32,163 nt of DNA, taken from JAFGGG01 sp964634205 (GTDB lineage: Bacteria > Spirochaetota > Spirochaetia > SZUA-6 > RPPD01). The notes under the pieces were generated by a model. The model was not told the DNA's origin, ran no database searches, and was given only the letters and a program-made list of their open reading frames with translations. Shown here piece after piece: positions 1 to 7,150 of the stretch (positions are counted from its first letter, which is position 1; each line of letters opens with the position of its first letter). The stretch is from positions 1-32,163 of the forward strand of contig CAZWKE010000039.1 of assembly GCA_964634205.1 (NCBI GenBank), read 5' to 3'. A program made the translations under genes and the position numbers.

Positions 1-814
1 CGTATTTTTCACTGACGTCCTGGGCCAGATCATCATCAAGTTTCGGCAGTTCTTTAACCTTTACAGCAGTAATCCTGACTTTCAGTCTGATGGTCCTTCC
101 TGCAAGGTCTGCATCCTCAAAATCACTTTTATAGGTTTTGGTAATTACCTTTTCTTCATCTTTTTTCATGCCGATGATGTCATCATCAATTTTGTAAAGG
201 TTCTGGCCGGTTCCGACTGTAAATACGAAGTCCTCACGTGCTGTTCCTTCTATTTCCTTGCCGCTATCGTCAGCTTCCTGATAATTAATTGTAACTATGC
301 TGTCTTTTTCAACTTTGCCGTCTGCCTTTTCCTTTACCACAGCGTTTCTTTCCTGAATATCCCTAAGCTCTTTCTGGATATCCTTGTCGCTTATTGTGCA
401 CGAAGGAACTTCAGCCTTTAGTTCCCTGTATTTGCCCGGTGTGATTTCCGGGAAAATATCATAAACGACTGAAAAGGAGAAATCGCTGTCCAGACTGAAT
501 TCGATTTTTTCCTCGTCTTCAAGAACCGGCTGCGAATAGGGAAGGGGCTTTTCCTCGATTTCGCCGAATACCTCCTGAAGGCTTGAATCCAGAAGATTCA
601 TCATTGCTTCATGCTTTATGCCTTCGCCGAATTTTCTTTCAAGAACTTCTACAGGTGCTTTTCCCTTGCGGAAACCCTTGATGTGTGCGGTCTTTGCATA
701 TTTATCAAGAAGTTCGTCGTACTGTTTTTTGTTTTCAGTGCTGTCAATTGTGATAGTCAGTTTGACAGATGAATGTTCTTTCTTCTCTATTTTCCTGTCT
801 TTAATGGTTGCCAT
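1..814 (-). CDS. tig: Trigger factor, 5' part (runs off the left edge)
   Basis: Ribosome-associated chaperone and peptidyl-prolyl isomerase that binds nascent chains. About 271 N-terminal residues are present and the stop lies outside the window. The ribosome-binding signature is visible as GFRKGKAP near residues 45-52, followed by an FKBP-like segment with DFVFTVGTGQNLYKIDDDIIGM. From memory this middle part is very close to the Treponema pallidum trigger factor, which is the strongest taxonomic clue here. The ATG at 814 is preceded by AAAGGAAATACT, a fair ribosome binding site. Its promoter appears to sit just after the tRNA terminator: -35 TTTACA (857-852), an 18-base spacer and -10 TTATAC (833-828). 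Downstream genes (usually clpP and clpX) cannot be seen. Confidence 0.96.
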   Translation of the reverse strand, partial: MATIKDRKIEKKEHSSVKLTITIDSTENKKQYDELLDKYAKTAHIKGFRKGKAPVEVLERKFGEGIKHEAMMNLLDSSLQEVFGEIEEKPLPYSQPVLEDEEKIEFSLDSDFSFSVVYDIFPEITPGKYRELKAEVPSCTISDKDIQKELRDIQERNAVVKEKADGKVEKDSIVTINYQEADDSGKEIEGTAREDFVFTVGTGQNLYKIDDDIIGMKKDEEKVITKTYKSDFEDADLAGRTIRLKVRITAVKVKELPKLDDDLAQDVSEKY

Positions 815-852
815 AGTATTTCCTTTTGTATAACCTTTGATGCAGCCTCGAT

Positions 853-889
853 GTAAAAAAATAGCGATCCGGATTTCCCGGATCGCTAT
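853..889 (-). terminator. Intrinsic terminator of the tRNA operon
   Basis: A perfect 12-bp stem (861-872 with 878-889) and a 5-base loop are followed on the minus strand by a run of seven U (860-854). It lies just after the tRNA-Gly gene. The U-run overlaps the proposed -35 hexamer of tig, so termination and tig initiation are packed together. Confidence 0.9.
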
Positions 890-901
890 CAGTTACAATG
901 A

Positions 902-973
902 AGCGGGAGACGGGATTTGAACCCGCGACATCCACCTTGGCAAGGTGGAGCTCTACCACTGAGCTATTCCCGC
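902..973 (-). tRNA. tRNA-Gly(GCC)
   Basis: The cloverleaf folds with anticodon loop TTGCCAA closed by CCACC/GGTGG and a T-loop TTCAAAT. The acceptor stem is GCGGGAA against CTCCCGC, leaving an A-C mismatch at pair 7:66. No CCA is encoded. Last gene of the five-tRNA operon. Confidence 0.95.
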
Positions 974-1024
974 ATGTATATCGTATCGGAATTGCGCAGC
1001 TTTCGTCATTCACTCCGTTAAAAG

Positions 1025-1107
1025 TGCGAGAGAAGGGACTTGAACCCTTACACCTTAACGGCACTAGATCCTAAGTCTAGCGTGTCTGCCAATTCCACCA
1101 CTCTCGC
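1025..1107 (-). tRNA. tRNA-Leu(TAG)
   Basis: Class II tRNA of 83 nt with a long variable arm (GCCGTTAAGGTGT), acceptor GCGAGAG/CTCTCGC and anticodon loop CTTAGGA. CCA is not encoded. Confidence 0.95.
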
Positions 1108-1146
1108 CCAAGAATATAGTAAAATTCGTGAAAAAGGTCAATATAA

Positions 1147-1219
1147 TGAGCCGTGAAGGGATCGAACCTTCGACCCGCAGATTAAGAGTCTGCTGCTCTA
1201 CCAGCTGAGCTAACGGCCC
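1147..1219 (-). tRNA. tRNA-Lys(CTT)
   Basis: Complete cloverleaf with acceptor GGGCCGT/ACGGCTC, anticodon loop CTCTTAA and T-arm GAAGG/CCTTC. CCA is not encoded. Confidence 0.95.
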
Positions 1220-1234
1220 ACGTATTTACTCCAT

Positions 1235-1308
<74 letters not shown>

Positions 1309-1320
1309 GGATGATAACTG

Positions 1321-1395
1321 GGTGAGTGATGGGAATTGAACCCACGACTTCTAGTTCCACAGACTAGCGCTCTAACCAACTGAGCTACACTCACC
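1321..1395 (-). tRNA. tRNA-His(GTG)
   Basis: Anticodon loop CTGTGGA. The acceptor has the extra 5' G (position -1) opposite C73 that marks tRNA-His (GGTGAGTG/CACTCACC). First gene of the cluster His-Arg-Lys-Leu-Gly. Confidence 0.95.
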
Positions 1396-1421
1396 ATATC
1401 GGTCTGTTTTAAAACAGAGTT

Positions 1422-1450
1422 AATATGGTAAATATTAACAATTTTGTCAA
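1422..1450 (-). promoter_or_regulatory. Sigma-70 promoter of the tRNA operon
   Basis: Consensus -35 TTGACA (1450-1445), a 17-base spacer and -10 CATATT (1427-1422), ending 26 bases before the 5' end of tRNA-His. A perfect -35 suits a stable RNA operon. Confidence 0.8.
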
Positions 1451-1506
1451 GCCAAGGCAAGCATCATCAGCAATTCTCATCCATCTACCGGATGTGTATC
1501 ACTCTA

Positions 1507-2775
1507 TTACGGGCCCGCCTGACCGGATGGCAAATCCACAAGTCCCAGAATGCGGGAGGCAACCAGGAGTTTGTCCTCCCGGGGCAGTTGCCGTGTCTTT
1601 CCGTCCGGGGTGAACACCGTAACCTCGTTTGTTTCCGACTCAAAACCCACCCCCTGCCTGCTCACGTCATTTACCACAATCATGTCGGCGCCGGCCTTTC
1701 TCAGGCGGGCCAGGGCATCCCGACGAAGCTCCGCCGCCTCCAGATCGTGCACAGCCCTGAAGGCGACCACAAACGTTGCGGCTGAAAGCTGTTTAACCTT
1801 GTCCAGAATCTTCGGCGTGGGCACAAGTTCCAGCACCAGTTTCGGGGTGTTCCCCGTGGGGATTTTTTGGTCCGCTCGTTTTTCCGGTTTCCAGTCCCCT
1901 ACGGCTGCCGCCGCGATAAACAGATCATAGGGCGCTTTTGCCAGTTCATCGCATACCGCCGTGTCCATCTGCTCCGCGGTATCCACATTAATGACCTGTG
2001 CCGCGGGCGGATAGGCCGCCGAGGCCTTGCCGGTGATCACGGTGACCGCTGCCCCCCGGTCAAGCGCGGCCAGAGCCAGGGCCCGTCCCATTTTTCCCGT
2101 ACTGTTGTTGGTGATTACCCGCACCGGATCGATGTACTCGACGGTCCGGCCCGAGGTTATGAGGACCTTTTTTTTTTCAAGGTTTTTTTTTTGCGACAAA
2201 AGCGTGCCCACAGTGCGGACAATCTCTTCCGTATCACTTATTTTGGCCTTGTCCTCCTCTACCCTGGGGAGGATGAGCCTTACCCCGATACCCTGCAGCC
2301 GCTTGATATTCTCCTGAAGCAGGGGATGATTGTACATGGACTCATGCATGGCCGGGGCGATCACCAGGGGGATGCCCTGCCCCAGGGTCGTGGTCACCAC
2401 CGAGGTAACCGGCGTATCATCGATAGCGCAGGCTATCTTGCTGATGGTATTGGCCGTGGCCGGGGCTACCAGGACAAGATCGGCTCTCGTGGGAACGTTT
2501 CCCGCCAAAACAATATGCTCCAGCGCGCCCGTAAGCTCGGTGACGGGCTTATGTCCCGTGGCCCAGTGCAGGCTGTCCGGGTGGATGATCCTGCAGGCGC
2601 TCTCCGTCATCACCGGGAAAACGTGGGCTCCACGGCGCATGAGTTCACGCGCAACCTCCGGCGCACGCACCGCGGCCACACTGCCGGTCACACACAGCAC
2701 AATACGCTTGCCGGAGAGAGTTTTATCTTTGCTGCCTATAATATCGAACGAAGGGTGATATTCGACCATCTCCAT
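1507..2775 (-). CDS. coaBC: Bifunctional phosphopantothenoylcysteine decarboxylase / phosphopantothenate-cysteine ligase
   Basis: Catalyses two middle steps of coenzyme A synthesis: joining 4'-phosphopantothenate to cysteine (CoaB) and decarboxylating the product (CoaC). The CoaC half (about 20-190) shows VTGSVAA, the catalytic His in EHI (H87), PATANT (105-110) and PAMHESMY (141-148). The CoaB half (about 202-422) shows EYIDPVRVITN, STGKMG (225-230), DWKPEKRADQKI and the Lys of QKI. The segment EEDKAKI (173-179), the PAMH motif, TVEYID and the N-terminal extension with HPS look more like the archaeal (Methanocaldococcus) form than usual bacterial Dfp, which has a Cys-containing clamp here. 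The linker between the two enzymes contains two A10 tracts. The start is either ATG 2775 or ATG 2769, discussed with the promoter. Confidence 0.95.
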   Translation of the reverse strand: MEMVEYHPSFDIIGSKDKTLSGKRIVLCVTGSVAAVRAPEVARELMRRGAHVFPVMTESACRIIHPDSLHWATGHKPVTELTGALEHIVLAGNVPTRADLVLVAPATANTISKIACAIDDTPVTSVVTTTLGQGIPLVIAPAMHESMYNHPLLQENIKRLQGIGVRLILPRVEEDKAKISDTEEIVRTVGTLLSQKKNLEKKKVLITSGRTVEYIDPVRVITNNSTGKMGRALALAALDRGAAVTVITGKASAAYPPAAQVINVDTAEQMDTAVCDELAKAPYDLFIAAAAVGDWKPEKRADQKIPTGNTPKLVLELVPTPKILDKVKQLSAATFVVAFRAVHDLEAAELRRDALARLRKAGADMIVVNDVSRQGVGFESETNEVTVFTPDGKTRQLPREDKLLVASRILGLVDLPSGQAGP

Positions 2776-2778
2776 CTC

Positions 2779-2807
2779 AAAATAAGAGCATTCCCCCCCC
2801 TTGTCAA
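2779..2807 (-). promoter_or_regulatory. coaBC promoter, leaderless or nearly so
   Basis: -35 TTGACA (2807-2802), 17-base spacer, -10 TATTTT (2784-2779). The first ATG (2775) is only 3 bases after the -10 and the second (2769) is 9 bases after it. A transcript starting at the usual 6-8 bases would begin between the two, so the second ATG may be the true start. Confidence 0.7.
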
Positions 2808-2901
2808 GGAGAATATATGAGAAATGATTCCCCGGAAGGGCTGCATCAACTATTTTAAATATACCGGCCGGAGCATGTATTTAAGGCTTAATTTATTCCC
2901 C

Positions 2902-2930
2902 TTTACAATGTAATTGTTTTTTACTAAATT
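2902..2930 (+). promoter_or_regulatory. mnmA promoter, leaderless
   Basis: -35 TTTACA (2902-2907), 17-base spacer, -10 TAAATT (2925-2930). Only five bases (CCGGT) separate the -10 from the ATG at 2936, so transcription would start at or next to the start codon. No Shine-Dalgarno sequence is present. Confidence 0.65.
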
Positions 2931-2935
2931 CCGGT

Positions 2936-4015
2936 ATGCCCAAGATCATAGCCCTGGCCTTAAGCGGGGGGGTGGACTCAAGCGTGGCCGCCATTCTGTT
3001 GCGTGAGAAATACGGATTGGTGATCGGGGCCAGCCACTACATCTGGCCCGAATCGCGCTGCTGTTCCATCAATGCCTTTAATAGGGCCAAATACATCTGC
3101 AACCTGCTCAACATGCCGTACTATATCATCGATCTGGCGGACGAGTTTAAAGGTCATGTAGTGGATGATTTTATTGCCGCCTATTGCAGCGGCCTGACCC
3201 CAAACCCCTGCGTCCTCTGTAACGGAGAGGTTCGTTTTACCCGCTTTTACCGGCGGCTGCAGGAAAAATGTACGGCGGAGGGCCTGCTGTCTCCGAATGA
3301 GAAACTCTATTTTGCCACCGGACATTATGCGCGGCTGGCACAGACGGAGGAGGGCTTGTTCCTGAAGAAGGCGCGCGATCCGGGCAAAGACCAGTCGTAT
3401 ATGCTCTACCGCCTGCCGCGTGAGTTACTCCCCTATTTTGAGTTTCCCCTGGGGACCTACCTGAAAAGCGAGATTGTGGCGCTTGCCCTGGGGCAGGGCC
3501 TCAGTGCCGGGCATGTGGCCGAAAGCCAGGACGCCTGTTTTGTAGACACCACCTATGTGGATTTTATCAAGGAACAGGGTGCCGCGCCGGCGCGGCCCGA
3601 AAAAGGGGAGATCAGAGATACAGAAGGTAATCTGCTGGGAGAGCATGACGGCTACCTCGGATTTACCGTGGGGCAGCGCCGGGGTCTGGGGCTGGGCAAC
3701 GGCCCCTGGTACGTCACCGCCATCGACCCCGGAAATAATATTGTGACCGTAGGACGCAGGCAGGAAGCCGGCAGCCGCAGTTTTATGGTGCAAAACCTCA
3801 ACTGGTTCATTTCGCTTCCGGATGCGCCCCTGCAGTGCAGTGTAAAAATACGTTACCGTTCACAAGACATTCCCTGTACTTTGGAGGCACAGTCCGCACA
3901 GCGGGTAAAGGTGACCCTTGAACGATCCGAGCTTGTCACCCCCGGTCAATCGGCCGTGTTCTACCGCGATGATCTGGTACTCGGCGGCGGGATCATCCAA
4001 AAAGCGAAAGCATAA
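2936..4015 (+). CDS. mnmA: tRNA-specific 2-thiouridylase MnmA
   Basis: Transfers sulfur to U34 of Lys, Glu and Gln tRNAs, using ATP to activate the base. The PP-loop SGGVDSSV is at residues 10-17. The nucleophilic Cys lies in TPNPCVLCN (C95) and the second catalytic Cys in AESQDACFV (C201). Further family marks are DQSYMLYRLP, the KSEI segment and GQRRGLGLG in the central domain, then a C-terminal beta-barrel. The 359-residue length is normal. The gene is divergent from coaBC with a 160-base spacer. No in-frame start exists upstream within reach and the ATG has no ribosome binding site, in keeping with the leaderless promoter. Confidence 0.95.
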   Translation: MPKIIALALSGGVDSSVAAILLREKYGLVIGASHYIWPESRCCSINAFNRAKYICNLLNMPYYIIDLADEFKGHVVDDFIAAYCSGLTPNPCVLCNGEVRFTRFYRRLQEKCTAEGLLSPNEKLYFATGHYARLAQTEEGLFLKKARDPGKDQSYMLYRLPRELLPYFEFPLGTYLKSEIVALALGQGLSAGHVAESQDACFVDTTYVDFIKEQGAAPARPEKGEIRDTEGNLLGEHDGYLGFTVGQRRGLGLGNGPWYVTAIDPGNNIVTVGRRQEAGSRSFMVQNLNWFISLPDAPLQCSVKIRYRSQDIPCTLEAQSAQRVKVTLERSELVTPGQSAVFYRDDLVLGGGIIQKAKA

Positions 4016-4036
4016 GCGTCACTTTATTTACCCACG

Positions 4037-5797
4037 TTAGCGTTTATCTATTTTCAGCAGCCGCATCAGGTCATCATCCTTTGACTCACGGGCTATATCC
4101 GCCGCTGATTTCCCGACCTTGTTTTTTATGTTTATATCGGCGCCGTAACGCAAAAGCATCGTGATTACTTCCCTGTACGGGCGCCAGCTGCTGTACCTTT
4201 GGAGATTCCTTACAGCCAGGTTGAGCGCGGTATTTCCGTCATCATCCTGCAGGTTCAAGGCGGCGTGGTATTTTAAGAGATCCCGCACAACCGTTCTTTC
4301 ATTATAGATCGCTGCCTTATGCAGAGGCGTACGGCCGCGGTTATTTTTTCTATTGATATCGGCCCCGGCCCGGAGCAGGATATCAATAATTTGTTCATGA
4401 TTTTCGCGATAATTATAGTTTAGCGCCATCGCGTGCAGCGGTGTATCGCCTGCATTGTCGGGAATATTTACCCGGGCACCTCTTTTTATCAACAACCGCA
4501 CGATCTCCGCATTACCCCGCTGCACGGCAACATGTAAGGCAGTAATGCCGGACTGTGGGTCTTTTCCGTTTACCTCTGCGCCGTGATCAAGCAACAATGC
4601 GGCCGTTTTGTCATAATCCATAAACGCGGCCCGGGCGAGCAGATCAGGATTATTTTTCAACGACGGATTCCCTGCAATGGTTATGGCCTGTTCCAGCAGC
4701 ACCGGGTCCGGCAGCACCAGGGGCAGGAGCAAAGAACGATTGTACCCGTCTGTAATGGTAATGTCGGCCTTTTGCTCAATCAGGAATATAATGAAATTCC
4801 AGTCTTCTTGTGAAGGATTTACGGCCCAAGACCAAGACGGGATACAGATATCCTCCAGCACACAGGAAAGCAGGGTCTGTTTTTCATTATCCCAATGGTT
4901 GACGTTCGCCCCGTAGGAAAGCAGAAGGGCGGCGGTTTCCTTCATATACGCGCCTTTTACCTCGTTAATGGGAGCGTATTTATACATGGTTTCTTTGTTG
5001 ACGTCGGCGCCTTTTCCCAATAAATACCGTACAATATCAAGCTTGTAATGAGCCTGGGGGCCGGCCAGGGCAACCGCCGCATGCAGCGGCGTATACGAAT
5101 TGAAGGCCAGGGTATTTACGTCAAAACCGTGTTCAACCAGGAACCGCACTTTGGGAAAATTTCCGCATTTAACAGCGTCGTGCAGCTCCGTGGTCCACTT
5201 GGCAAAAGCGATCTTTCCTTCTTCTTTGCCGGAATCAAGGACCATATAGCCGTAACTTATCTGTTTTATCTTTTGTCGTGAGATTATGTGGGAGTTCTTG
5301 ATTATAAGCAGCATATTCTGCTCAGCATCATAGCGCCAACGCATTTCTTCTTTTTTCTTGCCGCCGAAAACCGACCAATAACGGCCGTCTCTTTTCAGGT
5401 TTATTTCCCAGGCGCGAATGTCCGTAATCATAAAATCATGCTGCCACAAGCCGGGAAGCATTTTTGCCGTGTCCCGGTCGTAGTTCGGCTCCGCTCCGTC
5501 CAGTGCGTCCGCCAAAATACAATACCCGTCAAAACAATATCCGGTTTCCCCCTGATTTGTCCGAACCTTAAGCCAGGTACCGGAAATACCACTGATCACC
5601 TCCTGCTTCCCCTTTTGGATCAGCCTGAGCTTCTCATATTTTCCCAACAGCCTGATTACCCCGCCTTGGAGCGAAGGTGCCCGCCGGAGCCTCAGGCCGT
5701 CGACAAAGGGCATGTAATAAATCTCATCAGCACATAAAGGAAAAATCAAACAAAGCAGAAAAGCAAATACAATAAGCACCTTCTTTTGCATCGTCAT
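4037..5797 (-). CDS. Secreted SH3b and ankyrin-repeat protein
   Basis: Unnamed protein of about 586 residues. A basic N-terminus and hydrophobic stretch (QKKVLIVFAFLLCLIFP) form a signal peptide, so the rest should be periplasmic or surface-located. An SH3b-like segment follows (LRLRRAPSLQGGVIRLL ... GTWLKVRTNQGETGYCFDGYC), then a beta-rich, lipocalin-like stretch with many aromatic residues. The C-terminal two thirds consists of ankyrin repeats with signatures such as TPLHAAV, ITALHVAVQRGNAEIVRLL, TPLHKAA and TALNLAV. ATGs at 5803, 5797 and 5791 are all possible; 5797 fits the promoter best, six bases after a TATACT -10. The gene follows a membrane LuxR-type regulator and carries the same palindromic box as the methyltransferase gene. 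The ligand of the repeats is unknown. Confidence 0.85.
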   Translation of the reverse strand: MTMQKKVLIVFAFLLCLIFPLCADEIYYMPFVDGLRLRRAPSLQGGVIRLLGKYEKLRLIQKGKQEVISGISGTWLKVRTNQGETGYCFDGYCILADALDGAEPNYDRDTAKMLPGLWQHDFMITDIRAWEINLKRDGRYWSVFGGKKKEEMRWRYDAEQNMLLIIKNSHIISRQKIKQISYGYMVLDSGKEEGKIAFAKWTTELHDAVKCGNFPKVRFLVEHGFDVNTLAFNSYTPLHAAVALAGPQAHYKLDIVRYLLGKGADVNKETMYKYAPINEVKGAYMKETAALLLSYGANVNHWDNEKQTLLSCVLEDICIPSWSWAVNPSQEDWNFIIFLIEQKADITITDGYNRSLLLPLVLPDPVLLEQAITIAGNPSLKNNPDLLARAAFMDYDKTAALLLDHGAEVNGKDPQSGITALHVAVQRGNAEIVRLLIKRGARVNIPDNAGDTPLHAMALNYNYRENHEQIIDILLRAGADINRKNNRGRTPLHKAAIYNERTVVRDLLKYHAALNLQDDDGNTALNLAVRNLQRYSSWRPYREVITMLLRYGADINIKNKVGKSAADIARESKDDDLMRLLKIDKR

Positions 5798-5803
5798 AAT
5801 CAT

Positions 5804-5832
5804 AGTATAATACAGGATGCACGGATAATACC
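5804..5832 (-). promoter_or_regulatory. Promoter of the ankyrin gene, activator type
   Basis: -10 TATACT (5809-5804) lies six bases before ATG 5797. The hexamer at the -35 position (5832-5827, GGTATT) is poor, as expected for a promoter that needs an activator. The palindrome at 5833-5848 touches it directly. Confidence 0.55.
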
Positions 5833-5848
5833 TCATACTTTGGTATTA
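5833..5848. promoter_or_regulatory. Palindromic operator, site 3 (TCATAC-N4-GTAT)
   Basis: TCATACTTTGGTATTA. It shares TCATAC, GTAT and the final A with two sites upstream of the methyltransferase gene. Its centre is about 43 bases before the predicted transcription start, the usual place for class II activation by a LuxR-type dimer. Confidence 0.6.
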
Positions 5849-5942
5849 ACAACGGAAAATTATGCGGAAGAATTTCTGGTGTTTTCCATAAATAAGAATG
5901 CCGCCGCTGCTGCCGGAAACGAGGAAACCCACTTGCCGCCCC

Positions 5943-6887
5943 TCAGCCCGGGAATGACTGGCAGCGTTTCAACAGCTCAATGCGGGAGGCAACGCCTGTT
6001 TTATCGAAGATGTTGTGCAGGTGGTTGCGAACCGTGGCCGGTGAGATAAACAGTTTGGCGCCGATCTCCTTATTACTTAAGCCCTCCAGCAGCAGTTCGA
6101 TTATCTCCTTTTCCCTGAGGGTGATGGCGTAGTGCAGCATAAACGGTTCGGAAACCGCTGCCGCTCCACTCGGCCCCCGCTCCCCCACCACCAGGTACTT
6201 GAATCCGTAATACAGCATAAAAATATTGACCAGAATATACAGCAGGGGAAACACCAGAAAATGAATGGTAAGCGGATGCGCCGTCCCCTCTCCCAGGAGA
6301 ATAAACATATTAAAATCCTCAAGAAAAATAAACGGAGTGCCGGCTAATGTGGTAACCGCCAAGGTTCGTACCAGCTTCCGTAAAATCCTGTTTTCTATCC
6401 GATTAAGGCATATAAGCGCAAGCAGGAACGGGTACAAAATAAACGGATACACAACAAGGTCGGAGAGGTCGAAACCGCGCAATGCATGCCGGTAGAGATG
6501 TTCGTCCATTAATGCGTAATAAAAGAAACTCATGGCAGCAATAGTAATGACCGTCATAATGATGATCTCGATAATATACGCATGGCGGGACTGAAATAGG
6601 TTTACAAGCTTATGTGCCAGCAGTACGGAAGAAACCGCAAAGCAAATGGTAGAAAAACGGCTTAACAGAGAAAGGATGAAATAGGGGACACTTGTTTTTA
6701 TCAGCACCGGTTCCAGGTAGTTCATAATGGTGGCGATCAGAATCATCGCGGTCAGCAGGCTTAAAAACGCAAGGAAAAACCGGCTGATGATACTCTTATT
6801 CTTATATAAAAAAATGATGGCAAGAATATAGGTAGTGATGCCGACCGCGAAACAAAAGATAAGAATAAAAACAGAAACATAATCCAT
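5943..6887 (-). CDS. Membrane-spanning LuxR-type transcription regulator
   Basis: About 314 residues from the ATG at 6887. Seven hydrophobic segments cover residues 1 to roughly 230 (for example SVFILIFCFAVGITTYILAI and FLVFPLLYILVNIFMLYYGF). A GerE/LuxR helix-turn-helix forms the C-terminus (ITLREKEIIELLLEGLSNKEI ... VRNHLHNIFDKTGVASRIELL). The layout implies a one-component regulator that stays in the membrane and senses a membrane or external signal; the ligand is unknown. A TTG codon at 6929 would extend the protein by 14 residues, but that stretch contains the promoter (-35 TTGACA 6925-6920), so ATG 6887 is preferred. It lies 145 bases upstream of the ankyrin gene on the same strand. Confidence 0.85.
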   Translation of the reverse strand: MDYVSVFILIFCFAVGITTYILAIIFLYKNKSIISRFFLAFLSLLTAMILIATIMNYLEPVLIKTSVPYFILSLLSRFSTICFAVSSVLLAHKLVNLFQSRHAYIIEIIIMTVITIAAMSFFYYALMDEHLYRHALRGFDLSDLVVYPFILYPFLLALICLNRIENRILRKLVRTLAVTTLAGTPFIFLEDFNMFILLGEGTAHPLTIHFLVFPLLYILVNIFMLYYGFKYLVVGERGPSGAAAVSEPFMLHYAITLREKEIIELLLEGLSNKEIGAKLFISPATVRNHLHNIFDKTGVASRIELLKRCQSFPG

Positions 6888-6895
6888 CTCATCCC

Positions 6896-6925
6896 AGAGT
6901 AACAGCGGGTAATACAGTTTGTCAA
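6896..6925 (-). promoter_or_regulatory. Promoter of the membrane LuxR gene, nearly leaderless
   Basis: -35 TTGACA (6925-6920), 18-base spacer, -10 TACTCT (6901-6896), then eight bases to ATG 6887. The predicted 5' leader is at most two or three bases. Confidence 0.6.
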
Positions 6926-6937
6926 GCAAACAAGAAG

Positions 6938-7150
6938 CTACGGCGAAATCTCTTCCAGTACCAGCTTGAAGGCGATCGAATCGGAAAAATCCGGAAGGTT
7001 TATGATAACCGAGTTTCCGCTTACCAAAACGGCCTGGCTGCCCGACAGGCTGCCGGTATCCGGATCATAAAAATACACATTGCCGGCGCGGTCATTTCCG
7101 GGAACAGCAGGATAAAGATGCGGGCCCGTAAATAGAGTAAATTTGTAGCT
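6938..7150 (-). pseudogene. 3' remnant of an unknown gene
   Basis: A frame stays open for about 70 codons up to TAG 6940-6938, right after the MFS stop, and reads like real protein: LYPAVPGNDRAGNVYFYDPD, then IINLPDFSDSIAFKLVLEEI. No ATG, GTG or TTG stands at its beginning (only an internal GTG), and the frame would have to start inside the MFS gene. The beta-rich composition suggests the C-terminal end of a secreted or sugar-active protein, but I cannot name the family. It could instead be a short expressed gene with an unusual start. Confidence 0.4.

Noticed and set aside
1867..2820. Long open frame of 317 codons antisense to coaBC
   Set aside because: It is entirely opposite a well-supported enzyme gene, has a composition rich in Arg, Gly and His typical of GC-biased shadow frames, and matches no family.
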